Origin: Methylocaldum marinum
Lineage (GTDB): Bacteria > Pseudomonadota > Gammaproteobacteria > Methylococcales > Methylococcaceae
Direction: 5' to 3'
NCBI RefSeq assembly: GCF_003584645.1
Contig: NZ_AP017928.1
Coordinates: 2,766,395-2,830,394, forward strand
Length of the DNA: 64,000 nt
The notes under the pieces were generated by a model. It worked only from the letters and a program-made list of their open reading frames with translations, had not been told where the DNA came from and did not search any database. Shown here in pieces: positions 1-9,161 of this stretch. Each line of letters starts with the position of its first letter. Position 1 is the stretch's first letter. The translations under genes and the position numbers were made by a program.

Positions 1-1
1 C

Positions 2-1630
2 AGCGAGAACGGTGATGAGATCATCACTCTGCCCGATCTCGCCGATTGGCTGTCCAGGATACGAAAATCCAGGCTGGTCGGAGCTCCCGGCGGATTCGCG
101 CCGCTCATCCTGGAGGCGAACAACCGCCTTTATTTGACCCGTTACTGGCACTACGAGAAGACATTGGCGGACAACTTGAGATCTCGCGCGGAAAGCCCAT
201 CTCCGGAAATCGATTTGGCCGAGCTTCGCGCCGAACTCGACCGGCTTTTCGCACACAATACCGAGGTGCCCGATCGGCAAAAGCTGGCTGCGGCCGTGGC
301 GACGTTGCGGCGGTTCTGCGTCATCTCCGGGGGGCCCGGAACGGGAAAGACTTCCACCGTGGTCCGGATACTCGCCGCGCTCCAGTCCCGGCCCGGAGAA
401 AAGCCGCTGCGCATCGCGCTGAGCGCGCCCACCGGCAAAGCGGCGGCACGGCTTCAGGAGTCGATACGCGAACAGAAGGCAAAACTGCCGGTGCCGCAAG
501 CCGTACTCGACGTGCTCCCCGAAACCGCCTCCACATTGCATCGGCTGCTGGGCGCGAAACCCGACTCCGTTTATTTTCGCCATAACCGGAAAAATCCGCT
601 GCCGCTGGACGTGTTGGTGGTGGATGAGGCATCGATGATCGACCTGGCACTGATGGCTAAGCTGACGGATGCCCTACCCAAGAGCGCCCGCCTGATTTTG
701 CTGGGGGACAAGGATCAACTGGCAGCCGTGGAACCCGGAGCGGTGTTCGGCGATCTCTGTGAAGTGTCGGGCTATAGTCCGGCCTTCTGCGAACAGCTTT
801 ACGCGGCATCGGGTGTCAACATCCCGTCGGGCGACCTGTTCACGCCGGCCTTGTCCGACTGTATCGCGATTCTCACTCAAAGCCATCGTTTCGGGTCGGC
901 CAGCGGTGTGGGCCAACTGGCGCGAATGATCAACGCAGGGCGCGCCAAAGAAGCGATCGCACTGCTCGTCGACGGTCGCCATTCCGATATTCACTGGGAG
1001 CCGACGCGGCCCGGCGGCGGAGCGGACCTGGTCCGAAGGATGGAAATCGGCTATCAGGCATTTTTCACGGCTGTGGACTTGGGTGCCGAAGCCAGGGAAA
1101 TTCTGCGGCTGTTCGGACGTTTCCGGGTGCTCACCGCCCATCGGGAGGGCGATAGCGGGGCGGCAGGCATAAACTTTCGGTTCGAGGAGCAGCTATACAC
1201 GCGGCGCCGATTACGCCGCGAGAGCCGATGGTACCCCGGCCGCCCGGTCATCGTAACCAACAACGATTACGATCTCCGCCTCTTCAACGGCGATATCGGC
1301 GTGGCAATGGCAACGGCCGGAGGGCTCAGGGTCTTTTTCCAGGACGCCGATGGCCATATCCGGGGGTTTTCACCGGCACGCCTACCCGAACACGAAACCG
1401 TTTACGCCATGACCGTTCATAAAAGCCAGGGATCGGAATTTGACGAAATCGTGTTGGCGTTACCGGATGTCGAAAGTCCGGTGCTGGACCGCCCTTTAAT
1501 TTACACGGCTATCACCCGGGCGCGGCATCGGGCCGAAATTCATAGTTCACGGAAGATTTTGGAAGATGCCATCAAACGGGTTCCCGAGCGGTCCTCGGGA
1601 TTTCGCGAGCGACTTTGGAATCATGCCTGA
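2..1630 (+). CDS. recD: RecBCD exonuclease V subunit alpha, 5' end outside window
   Basis: This is the DNA helicase subunit of exonuclease V (RecBCD), which processes double-strand breaks. The frame is open to the window edge, and the residues before the first internal start (PLILEANNRLYLTRYW) match the conserved RecD region, so the true start lies upstream. Visible motifs are a Walker A loop, GGPGTGKT, near base 329, a Walker B segment VVDEASMID, and the C-terminal helicase motif AMTVHKSQGSEFDEI followed by YTAITRAR. About 540 residues are visible, slightly short of the usual full length of about 600. It is followed after 73 bases by the methionine-salvage operon. The family call is firm; only the N-terminus is missing. 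Confidence 0.95.
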   Translation, partial: SENGDEIITLPDLADWLSRIRKSRLVGAPGGFAPLILEANNRLYLTRYWHYEKTLADNLRSRAESPSPEIDLAELRAELDRLFAHNTEVPDRQKLAAAVATLRRFCVISGGPGTGKTSTVVRILAALQSRPGEKPLRIALSAPTGKAAARLQESIREQKAKLPVPQAVLDVLPETASTLHRLLGAKPDSVYFRHNRKNPLPLDVLVVDEASMIDLALMAKLTDALPKSARLILLGDKDQLAAVEPGAVFGDLCEVSGYSPAFCEQLYAASGVNIPSGDLFTPALSDCIAILTQSHRFGSASGVGQLARMINAGRAKEAIALLVDGRHSDIHWEPTRPGGGADLVRRMEIGYQAFFTAVDLGAEAREILRLFGRFRVLTAHREGDSGAAGINFRFEEQLYTRRRLRRESRWYPGRPVIVTNNDYDLRLFNGDIGVAMATAGGLRVFFQDADGHIRGFSPARLPEHETVYAMTVHKSQGSEFDEIVLALPDVESPVLDRPLIYTAITRARHRAEIHSSRKILEDAIKRVPERSSGFRERLWNHA

Positions 1631-1703
1631 GAAAACCTTCGGATTGAGCCGGGAATTCCGGAAGACTACAATGCCAAACTTTGCTGCACGGCAGATTTGA
1701 TCC

Positions 1704-2318
1704 ATGCACGACGAATTCCAGCAGCGCGCCTATGAGCTGATCGAAGCGGGACGCTATATACACGGCCAGGGCTGGGCGCCCGCAACCAGCGGAAATTTTT
1801 CCGCCCGGCTCGGCGACGGGCGCATCGCCATCACTGTTTCGGGAAGGCATAAAGGCGAACTGTCCCTCGACGACATCATGTTGATCGACGCCGAAGGCCG
1901 GTCGCTGGACGGGAGAAAACCGTCGGCCGAAACATTGCTGCATACATCGCTCTATCGCCGCTACCCCGGTGTCGGTGCCGTGCTGCACCCGCATACACCG
2001 AGTGCCACCCTGCTTTCGCGATTTTTCCTCGACGAACTGGTGCTCGAGAACTACGAATTGCTGAAAGCCCTGCCGGGAATCGACACCCATGAAATCCGCA
2101 TCGTTATCCCGATCTTTCCCAATGACCAGAATATTTCCCGGCTGGCGCTGAAGGTCGACGAATACATCGAACTCCATGGCGACATTTACGGTTATGTCCT
2201 TGCCGGCCACGGGTTCTATACCTGGGGAGCCTCGGTGAAAGACGCTCTGCGCCATGTCGAAGCCCTCGAATTTCTATTTGATCTCGAAATTCGCTTACAC
2301 GGAGGAGGAAAGCCATGA
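1704..2318 (+). CDS. mtnB: Methylthioribulose-1-phosphate dehydratase
   Basis: This cytosolic class II aldolase-like enzyme dehydrates 5-methylthioribulose 1-phosphate in the methionine-salvage (MTA) pathway. The 204 residues match the family length. The N-terminal ATSGNFSARL segment and the zinc-binding HPHTPSATLL and AGHGFYTWG histidines are visible. It overlaps the downstream dioxygenase gene by 4 bases, as in an operon. The assignment rests both on the aldolase fold motifs and on mtnD and mtnC following directly. No mtnA (isomerase) or mtnN/P is visible here, so the upstream steps must be encoded elsewhere. Confidence 0.95.
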   Translation: MHDEFQQRAYELIEAGRYIHGQGWAPATSGNFSARLGDGRIAITVSGRHKGELSLDDIMLIDAEGRSLDGRKPSAETLLHTSLYRRYPGVGAVLHPHTPSATLLSRFFLDELVLENYELLKALPGIDTHEIRIVIPIFPNDQNISRLALKVDEYIELHGDIYGYVLAGHGFYTWGASVKDALRHVEALEFLFDLEIRLHGGGKP

Positions 2319-2875
2319 GCTTGCTGACCGTTCATCCCGAAAATCGCCCGGAAGATGTTGAGATCATCCGCGAGCCCGAAGCCATCGCCCAGAAGCTATG
2401 GGAAATCGGCGTACTGTTCGAGCGCTGGACTGCCGACCAGGAACTTTTGCCCGACGCCGACCAGGAGTCCATCATTTCGGCCTATCGTCCATCCATCGAT
2501 CGGCTGATCGATCGCTACGAATTTCGTTCGGTCGACGTAATCAACGTTCGACCTGATCTTCCGCAAAAGGCGGAATTACGCGCCAAATTTCTTAGCGAGC
2601 ATACTCATGACGATTTCGAGGTGCGTTTCTTCGTTGATGGAAAAGGACTTTTTTATCTGCATCCCGACGACAGAGTCTACATACTGCTGTGCGAGCAAGG
2701 CGACCTCATCAGCGTCCCGGCGCACATCAGGCACTGGTTCGACATGGGCGAGAATCCGGATCTCAAGGCAATCCGCTTGTTCACCTCGCCCGAAGGCTGG
2801 ATCGCCCAGTTCACCGGCAGCAAGATTGCGGAGGCCTTTCCCAAACTCGAACAATATTTGGCCCAATACGTATGA
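2315..2875 (+). CDS. mtnD: Acireductone dioxygenase
   Basis: This cupin-fold metalloenzyme cleaves the acireductone intermediate of methionine salvage. With Fe it yields the keto acid precursor of methionine; with Ni it gives an off-pathway reaction with CO. At 186 residues it has the usual length. The cupin metal site is visible as HTHDDFEVRFFVDG (His, His, Glu) with a later His in PAHIRHWFDMG. It overlaps mtnB by 4 bases and its TGA overlaps the ATG of mtnC, so the three genes are probably translationally coupled. Confidence 0.95.
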   Translation: MSLLTVHPENRPEDVEIIREPEAIAQKLWEIGVLFERWTADQELLPDADQESIISAYRPSIDRLIDRYEFRSVDVINVRPDLPQKAELRAKFLSEHTHDDFEVRFFVDGKGLFYLHPDDRVYILLCEQGDLISVPAHIRHWFDMGENPDLKAIRLFTSPEGWIAQFTGSKIAEAFPKLEQYLAQYV

Positions 2876-3552
2876 TCCGCGCGATTTTGACCGATATCGA
2901 AGGAACCACCTCGTCGATATCCTTCGTCAAAGATGTCTTGTTCCCCTATTCCCGCGAGCGTATGATGAGCTTCGTCGCTCACCATGCCGCCGATCCGGAT
3001 GTCGCGAAGCTGTTGCACGAGGCGCGTACGCTCTGCGGAATGGAGCTCAGTACGGAAGCGGTCGCCGAACAGCTTATTCGCTGGATCGACGAGGATCGAA
3101 AAGCACCGCCCCTCAAAGCATTGCAGGGGATGATCTGGGAAGACGGATACCGCAATGGGGACTATTGCGGTCACATCTATGAGGACGCCATGCGCAAGCT
3201 AAAGGAATGGAAGGCTCAGGGCATTGATCTTTACGTTTTCTCGTCCGGTTCCGTTCACGCCCAGAAACTCCTGTTCGGACATACCGAATACGGCGATTTG
3301 ACGCCGCTGTTTTCCGGCTATTTCGACACCCGGATCGGCCCGAAGCAAGAAGAAGCCTCCTATCGGACGATTGCTCGGCAGATCGGTTTGCCGCCCGCCT
3401 CGATTCTGTTCCTGTCGGACATTGTCGGGGAACTGGACGCTGCCAAGTCTGCCGGCTTTTTGACATGCCAGTTGGTTCGCGAAGGCACCGATTTGGATCC
3501 GAGCGCCTATAATCGGGCAGCGAATTTCGACACCATCAGTATTTCTTCATGA
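2872..3552 (+). CDS. mtnC: Enolase-phosphatase E1
   Basis: This HAD-superfamily bifunctional enolase and phosphatase converts diketo-methylthiopentyl-1-phosphate into acireductone in methionine salvage. The 226 residues start MIRAILTDIEGTTSS, which carries the DxEGTT variant of HAD motif I; LYVFSSGS (motif II) and FLSDIVGELDAAKSAG (motif IV) follow. An upstream in-frame extension exists, but the ATG at 2872 overlapping the mtnD stop is the sensible start, and it begins exactly at the HAD core. It is the last gene of the operon. Confidence 0.95.
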   Translation: MIRAILTDIEGTTSSISFVKDVLFPYSRERMMSFVAHHAADPDVAKLLHEARTLCGMELSTEAVAEQLIRWIDEDRKAPPLKALQGMIWEDGYRNGDYCGHIYEDAMRKLKEWKAQGIDLYVFSSGSVHAQKLLFGHTEYGDLTPLFSGYFDTRIGPKQEEASYRTIARQIGLPPASILFLSDIVGELDAAKSAGFLTCQLVREGTDLDPSAYNRAANFDTISISS

Positions 3553-3604
3553 GAAAAGAAGCATTTAAAGAAGAGGTAGAGACGATATCGAGGAAACCGT
3601 GAAG

Positions 3605-3691
3605 CATTGAATCACAACCATTTAGGAGCACAGATCGTTGGTATGATCTATGCTTTTTCACGAGGAGGTGGATTTAAGACTTGATTCAATG
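3605..3691. repeat. 10-bp inverted repeat flanking 67 bases
   Basis: CATTGAATCA at 3605-3614 is repeated as its exact reverse complement at 3682-3691. Together with the larger hairpin at 3744-3814 it fills the 296-base spacer between mtnC and the DUF882 gene. No gene is visible in the spacer. It may be a folded RNA or a small palindromic repeat element; there is no T-run marking a terminator. Confidence 0.5.
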
Positions 3692-3743
3692 AGACTCGAA
3701 AAGTAAAGTTCGGGTTTTTCGGTGAGCGGGGTACCGTTCACCC

Positions 3744-3814
3744 AGGCATCGACGAATTCCCCGCCTCCGTGCGTTGGTGGCGGAGAAGGGACTACGGAGA
3801 ATTCGTCGATGCCT
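3744..3814. repeat. Long hairpin with perfect 16-bp stem
   Basis: AGGCATCGACGAATTC at 3744-3759 pairs perfectly with its reverse complement at 3799-3814, leaving a 39-base loop that contains a second, nearly perfect stem (CCGCCTCC with GGTGGCGG). It ends only 34 bases before the start codon at 3849. It could be a REP/MITE-like unit, a processing site, or a translational control structure of the downstream gene. I cannot see copies of it elsewhere in the window. Confidence 0.6.
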
Positions 3815-3848
3815 ATGCGAAGACCTTATTCAAAAAGGAACTTAGCAT

Positions 3849-4436
3849 ATGAGCACTAACATGAATTCTCACGATCCGCATAAAATGCCCGGTAATAGCC
3901 TATCGCGGCGAGCATTTCTAACCCGTGCCGGAATGGCCGCGGTCGGGGCACTGCTTTTACCCTCGGCCGATGCATTTGCGAAAATTGTAAGCAGAGAGCG
4001 CAAACTCTCATTTCATAATCTGAATACCGGCGAAGAATTAACACTCCTTTGTTGCCCGCAACAATACTACGACCGTCGAACTTTGCGACAGTTCAGCCAT
4101 TTTCTGAGGGACCACCGAACCAATACCATTCACCCGGTGGATCCGGCCTTGATCGATTTGCTATATGCCGTTTCAGTCTTCACCAGGAGCCGTGGCACGT
4201 TTCAGGTGATCTCGGGATATCGGTCTCCGGAAACGAATCGGATGCTGCGAAAGATCAAACATGGCGTGGCCGAACACAGCTTGCATATGGAAGGCAAGGC
4301 GATCGATATTCGTATGAGCGATGTCAGTACACGCACGATCCAGAAAGCGGCCCTTGCTCTGCAACAGGGCGGAGTCGGCTATTATCGGCGCTCCAACTTC
4401 GTTCATTTGGATACCGGCAGAGTTCGTTCTTGGTAA
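3849..4436 (+). CDS. Tat-exported DUF882 / peptidase M15-like protein (YcbK type)
   Basis: The 195-residue protein begins with a twin-arginine signal (LSRRAFLTRAGMAAVGALLLP) and continues with the DUF882 domain. It has the M15-like zinc motif pattern SGYRSPETN, then EHSLHMEGKAIDIRM, then FVHLDTG. Such proteins are thought to be periplasmic murein-modifying enzymes, and in several gammaproteobacteria YcbK is encoded next to an L,D-transpeptidase. Here an L,D-transpeptidase lies about 9 kb away on the other strand. An AAGGAACTTAG stretch precedes the ATG as a plausible ribosome site. Confidence 0.85.
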   Translation: MSTNMNSHDPHKMPGNSLSRRAFLTRAGMAAVGALLLPSADAFAKIVSRERKLSFHNLNTGEELTLLCCPQQYYDRRTLRQFSHFLRDHRTNTIHPVDPALIDLLYAVSVFTRSRGTFQVISGYRSPETNRMLRKIKHGVAEHSLHMEGKAIDIRMSDVSTRTIQKAALALQQGGVGYYRRSNFVHLDTGRVRSW

Positions 4437-4654
4437 TGAAAAGCGAGGAAGCGGAGTTGGAATAGGAAGGTGATGGAATCGCTCGGGCAATGCTGCGTTT
4501 TATCGGAAAGTCGGGAAAACTTGTCACACGCGGTGATGATCGCCCGGGAACCGAGTTAGGGACAAAAAATTTCTGAATCGAACTTCTCGAAAGAGACTGC
4601 CCGGACTCTTGAGCGACCCGTTACCAAGCGGAATCCCGTATTCAGAACTAAAGA

Positions 4655-4680
4655 AAAAAGGCGTGGTTTACTCCACGCCT
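4655..4680 (-). terminator. Rho-independent terminator for the minus-strand isomerase gene
   Basis: On the minus strand the stem AGGCGTGG...CCACGCCT is followed by a run of T residues (AAAAAA on the plus strand at 4654-4659). It lies downstream of the gene ending at 4898. A second, GC-poorer hairpin without a T-run (GATGAGCCGTT at 4707-4717 with AACGGCTCATC at 4730-4740) lies between them. No gene is visible in 4437-4897. Confidence 0.75.
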
Positions 4681-4897
4681 GCAAATAGCACAAGAAATCC
4701 ATTCACGATGAGCCGTTTACCGTTCTTGTAACGGCTCATCCGGTCTCGCTGAATTTCGCCGCAAGCGATCCCATAGTGACGTCCGTCCGTCGTTTCAATG
4801 GGTTGCCCTCTTGTTGTTTTGGATTTTATCTTTGTAAGCATCTCCAATCCTCTCGAACATCGATAACAGGCAAACTTCTAAAAACCTCTCGCCTGAA

Positions 4898-5800
4898 TCA
4901 ACTCGCAGCCAGATGCCTCGGAGCGGCTGCGCGAAGAAAAACTTCATGGAACTCGGTACGTGCCTGCCGCAAATAGGTGATCGCCGATTCCCTATCCGCA
5001 TTGGGAACCAGAAAGTCTTCCATGGCATAGTCACCGGCATATCCATTCTGCTCGAGCAAGGAAATGAGTTCTTTCCAATCCACCATTCCGCGGTTCAAAG
5101 GCGCCCAACCCCAGGCCCAGCCGGTAGAAGTCTGTTTCCAATTCATGTTCTTGACATGCACGTTGACCAGGTGTGAACGGATCAGTTTGATGCCGAACTC
5201 CCAGTCCTCCTTGCCTTCCACCATCATATTGGCCGGGTCGAATGTAATGGCAACGCAGTCCGGATCGAGGTCGTTTACAAGACAAAAAGCACTGCTGAAA
5301 CTGCTCATGACCGTTCCCCAGTGAAGCTCCAGCAGAACCTGCACACCGGCCTTATAGGCCTTGCGTTCGAGTTGTCTAAGCGTTTTTCTCAATGAAACCA
5401 TCAATTCCTGCGGTTCCTGCAGCGCCTCGTAAGAAGGAATAATTTCGTTGATCTGCGCGAGCCTTGCCACACTGGCGTGACAACCTCTCGGCAATACCAG
5501 CCGTACTTTCGGCACCCCCATTTTCTCGGCGACTTGTAGCAACTGATCGACCGATCCTTCATCATCCACCGGTAAATACGAGTTCAATACCGGAACCGCT
5601 AATCCTGCACGCTCAAGTTTACGTCTCAAGAAGAATCCTTCCTGATCCAAATCTTCCAAGCTTTTATGGAAGTTATCGTTTACCCGAAGTTCGATGCCCT
5701 GATACCCGGAATGGATTGCAATATCGACGGCTTCGTTAAACGAAAACTTCGGCAATACTGAAGTACACAGATTCATAGACGTATCTAAAAACATTTTCAT
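4898..5800 (-). CDS. Sugar phosphate isomerase/epimerase-like TIM-barrel protein
   Basis: This 300-residue protein belongs to the xylose isomerase-like (AP endonuclease 2) fold. Typical metal-site segments are visible: GYQGIELRV near the N-terminus, VQVLLELHWG, CVAITFDPANMM, LVNVHVKNMNW, and the terminal DYAMEDFLVP with an acidic residue. The family includes sugar isomerases, epimerases and lyases acting on keto-sugars, and the substrate cannot be told from sequence. It stands alone, with a terminator downstream and an unassigned 900-base spacer upstream, so context gives no pathway. Confidence 0.75.
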   Translation of the reverse strand: MKMFLDTSMNLCTSVLPKFSFNEAVDIAIHSGYQGIELRVNDNFHKSLEDLDQEGFFLRRKLERAGLAVPVLNSYLPVDDEGSVDQLLQVAEKMGVPKVRLVLPRGCHASVARLAQINEIIPSYEALQEPQELMVSLRKTLRQLERKAYKAGVQVLLELHWGTVMSSFSSAFCLVNDLDPDCVAITFDPANMMVEGKEDWEFGIKLIRSHLVNVHVKNMNWKQTSTGWAWGWAPLNRGMVDWKELISLLEQNGYAGDYAMEDFLVPNADRESAITYLRQARTEFHEVFLRAAAPRHLAAS

Positions 5801-6698
5801 AACCTCTGGATTGAAATAATCACAAATAATTAAATGAACGACGCCAACAATTTTTTAATTCGGCATTGAGATTAGAATCATGCCGTGAATTGGCGGGTGA
5901 TTTTCTTCTTCCATGAATGTCGGGAATCACTATTCATCCTATGAAGAAAATACCCATTCCTTCTGTTGTTGACCCCCTGACTGAATCAGAGTTGGGCTAA
6001 GATTAACGACGTGAGTCGTATCGTTCTGTGAAATATTTCCGCGCGCGACTCCAACAAATTGGGATCAGCCAAGCCCGGCCAAGAATAAGGCGGCAATTTG
6101 GTAATCCTGGCCAGTGGTTTCGTGCAGAGGTGTCTTTCGAGCAATACCGGACCGCATGGACAGCGGGATGGGCTCTGAATCGCCTCGTTCGCCATCTTGG
6201 GATAGAACAAAGTTCTTCCTTCGGAAAGCCAAAGTTCCCGAACCGCAGGTAATGTAGACATCCGCGGCCTCCACGGAAAACCACGCCGTTCGACGCCGTG
6301 GTGTCGCGATTCCGCACCGGCGTCCAGCCATACTCACAGATTTGCCCTTATTTCAGTGAACCATCGCACATTCGGCGAGTGACTTAGTGCCTTGTTCGGC
6401 AAATGGACATGTACGAAGCTAGCGCGGCCTTCCCGGCTTGTCAGCCTGCGCCTTAGGCCGCACCGATGAACGCCCTGGGCACGTGCTGCCCTATTCGTTG
6501 CATTTGCCGGCGGCACACGGGAGCTTCCGGCACCGAACTGAAAACAGCCCGTGAAATGATCGTCATTTCAGCAGGGCAAGCGTGCTTCGTTTTCATCTTC
6601 GACCCTTAGGATGAAACTCGGACGCTGACCGCTGGGTAGCACCATTCCGAAACCGGTCTGGTATCACTTAATAACCATACGAAGAGTGAGGACTAGCA
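5801..6698. other. Unassigned spacer of about 900 bases
   Basis: Several short open frames overlap on both strands here, but none has a recognisable family, a good ribosome site or a convincing composition. I see no tRNA and no clear terminator. The last 100 bases probably hold the promoter of the multicopper oxidase gene, whose ribosome site is GTGAGGA at about 6685. Confidence 0.4.
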
Positions 6699-8786
6699 AT
6701 GACCAAAAAAATCAAGACGATTCGTCGACATCTCGATGTCATGGGGGACGCCGTCTTCCATACGGGCGCTACTGCGACGATCACCCTAGCCGCCTTGGCT
6801 CCGCTCGCGTTTTGGAGCGCCTCGCCCGCTCGCGCGGCGGTCGAAGAGCGCGTGGTGGAAGATCCGCCCCGGCTCGAACTCCGCGAGGGTACGCAGTCCC
6901 GGATGACCCTTATGCCGCGTCCGACGCCCGGGCCGAGGGTCGGCATGGAGCGGGAGCTCGACCTCAACATCGTCTACACCGACAGCCAGCTTTACAATCC
7001 GGCCACCGGAAAGTACGACAAGGTGCGTCTGCGCAGCTACGTCGGGACCGACACCAATCCGAACCGCCCCTTCGTCGCACCCACCATCGAGGTGACGCCG
7101 GGCGATACCGTACGTATCACGCTTAACAATAAGCTGCCGGCCGATCCCAGCTGCCCTCCCCCCGACGGCGATGTCAATACCCCACATTGCTTCAACAGCA
7201 CCAACCTGCACGGGCACGGCTTGTGGGTCAGCCCGACCGGCAACAGCGACAACGTGCTGTTGACGATCAATCCCGGAGTGAGCTTTCAGTACGAGTACAA
7301 CCTTCCGCCGGACCATCCCGCCGGGACCTACTGGTACCACTCGCACCTGCACGGCTCGACCGCGCTCCAGGTCTCGAGCGGCATGGCTGGCGCCCTCATC
7401 GTGCGGGGCGACCGGCTGCCCAGCGATACCGCCAACGGCGACATCGACACCCTGCTGAAAAACCCCAACGGCCAGCCCCTGCGGGAAAGAGTGCTGGTGC
7501 TGCAACAGATCCAGTACGCCTGTCTCGATGAATACGGCAACGTTCTGAAAGACAGCTACGGCCAGGTCGTCTGGAATTGTCCCAATAGCAAAACCGGCAT
7601 TCACGGCATCGAATCCTACGACCAGTTCGGCCCCGGCAGCTGGCCGCTGTCCGGCCGCTACACCAGCATCAACGGCGCCGTTCTGCCGACTTTCAAGGCC
7701 AGGGCCGGCGAGATCGAGCGCTGGCGGATGATCCACGCCGGCGTGCGCGACACCATCAGCCTGCAATTCCGGCGCCTCAAGTCCGGTTCGTCCCACGTCA
7801 ATAGGCTGACAACCGCGGATGCCGATCGCTTCATCGCGAACAACTGCGTGGGCGATCCGATTCCCTTCCATGTCATCGCCGAGGACGGCCTGACCCGGGC
7901 AGCGGCCTGGCAGACTCCGGTGACGGTCTTGCAGCCCGGCTACCGCAGCGATGCCCTGGTGGTTTTCCCGGAAGCCGGCCCGTACTGCGTGATCGACACA
8001 TCCGCCCCGGCCGCGGGCAGCATCAGCGGTGCGGCGGAGAGCCGTCAACTGCTGGGCGTGGTGGTGGCCGGTGCAGGCCGGAAAGTCCAGGACGTCCACG
8101 ATTACCTGACACAAGCGCTAGTCACCGCCGCCCGACGCACCATGCCGGTATCGGTCCGGTCTCAGATCGTGGCCGATCTCGAAGACGGGCTGAAGCTTAC
8201 CCGTTTCACGCCGCATCCGGACATCGCCGACAGCGAGGTCACCGGCACGCAGGAACTGGGCTTTTTCATCGATGTGTCAAACGCACCTGACTTCAAATTC
8301 TTGGTCAGCAATGACCTGGGACCAAACCCGGACTTTCAGGCCTACGATCCAAGCAACTTTGATCGGACCCTGACCCTGGGCGGCGTGGACGAATGGACAA
8401 TGCAGTCACATTTCGTCAGCCATCCGTTCCACATCCACATCAATCCGTTCCAGATCGTCAAGATTCTCGATCCGAGCGGCAGGGATATCAGTGCGCCCGG
8501 TGAAATCGACAATGCCGGCGGCTGTATCGATCCGCAATACCCCGGACTGAAAGGCGTGTGGAAGGACACACTCTGGCTCAAGAGCCTGATCGGGTTCGAC
8601 ACCTGCAATTCTAATCCGGGTACCGGAATCTATACCTTGGTGGTGCGTACTCGCTATCAGCGCTACATTGGTGATTTCGTGCTGCACTGCCACATCCTCG
8701 ATCATGAAGACCAGGGCATGATGCAGAATGTCCGCATCGGGATTCCGGACGGCCAGGGCGGAACCGCAGCCGCTGCCCACCACTAA
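6699..8786 (+). CDS. Exported multicopper oxidase
   Basis: This large (695-residue) cupredoxin-type oxidase couples substrate or metal oxidation to reduction of O2 to water, and is probably periplasmic. The N-terminus carries a basic stretch and a hydrophobic segment ending SPARA, consistent with a Sec-type signal. All four copper-binding signatures are present in order: HGHG near residue 170, WYHSHLHGSTALQ near 210, HPFHIHINPF near 575, and HCHILDHEDQGMM near 665. The substrate (Cu(I), Mn(II), a phenolic or something else) cannot be told. Copper handling is central to methanotrophs, so a copper-linked role is a reasonable inference but unproved. No copper operon neighbours are present. Confidence 0.9.
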   Translation: MTKKIKTIRRHLDVMGDAVFHTGATATITLAALAPLAFWSASPARAAVEERVVEDPPRLELREGTQSRMTLMPRPTPGPRVGMERELDLNIVYTDSQLYNPATGKYDKVRLRSYVGTDTNPNRPFVAPTIEVTPGDTVRITLNNKLPADPSCPPPDGDVNTPHCFNSTNLHGHGLWVSPTGNSDNVLLTINPGVSFQYEYNLPPDHPAGTYWYHSHLHGSTALQVSSGMAGALIVRGDRLPSDTANGDIDTLLKNPNGQPLRERVLVLQQIQYACLDEYGNVLKDSYGQVVWNCPNSKTGIHGIESYDQFGPGSWPLSGRYTSINGAVLPTFKARAGEIERWRMIHAGVRDTISLQFRRLKSGSSHVNRLTTADADRFIANNCVGDPIPFHVIAEDGLTRAAAWQTPVTVLQPGYRSDALVVFPEAGPYCVIDTSAPAAGSISGAAESRQLLGVVVAGAGRKVQDVHDYLTQALVTAARRTMPVSVRSQIVADLEDGLKLTRFTPHPDIADSEVTGTQELGFFIDVSNAPDFKFLVSNDLGPNPDFQAYDPSNFDRTLTLGGVDEWTMQSHFVSHPFHIHINPFQIVKILDPSGRDISAPGEIDNAGGCIDPQYPGLKGVWKDTLWLKSLIGFDTCNSNPGTGIYTLVVRTRYQRYIGDFVLHCHILDHEDQGMMQNVRIGIPDGQGGTAAAAHH

Positions 8787-9161
8787 TCGGCCGGTGCGCC
8801 GGACCGCCGGGCCAGGGAATCTTTCCGGGCCGGCGCACACCGACTACGCCTTCCGAAGGCGGATCTGAAACCCTTCGATACCTTAAGCAAGCTCTGATCA
8901 AGTCTCCAATTCGGAGAAGCGACCTGTGCAACGGATTGATCCAACAGGCCCCAACCCGCCCTCTCCCAGAGGGAAAGGGCTTATCCAGAGCTTCCTTAAG
9001 TTTCGCATCCGGTATCGAATCGGCTTTGACGGTCTTGCCCGCATCGTAGCCGCGGCCCTCATTTTTCCGCCATCCTGACGGTCTACGAATTCTTCCGCGC
9101 CCGACGCGCCCGAATAAGGATGTTTTCGATCAAGGCTTCATCCGTGTTCCGTATGACTTCC
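8787..9161. other. Spacer between convergent genes, no gene seen
   Basis: The 375 bases separate the 3' ends of the multicopper oxidase and ubiD-like genes. A GC-rich interrupted palindrome (CGGTGCGCCGG near 8790, CCGGCGCAC near 8831) may act as a shared transcription end, but no T-run follows. Nothing else is recognisable. Confidence 0.4.

Noticed and set aside
5986..6516. Several 60-100 residue frames before the multicopper oxidase
   Set aside because: They overlap on both strands, have no ribosome sites or homology, and look like chance frames in GC-rich DNA.
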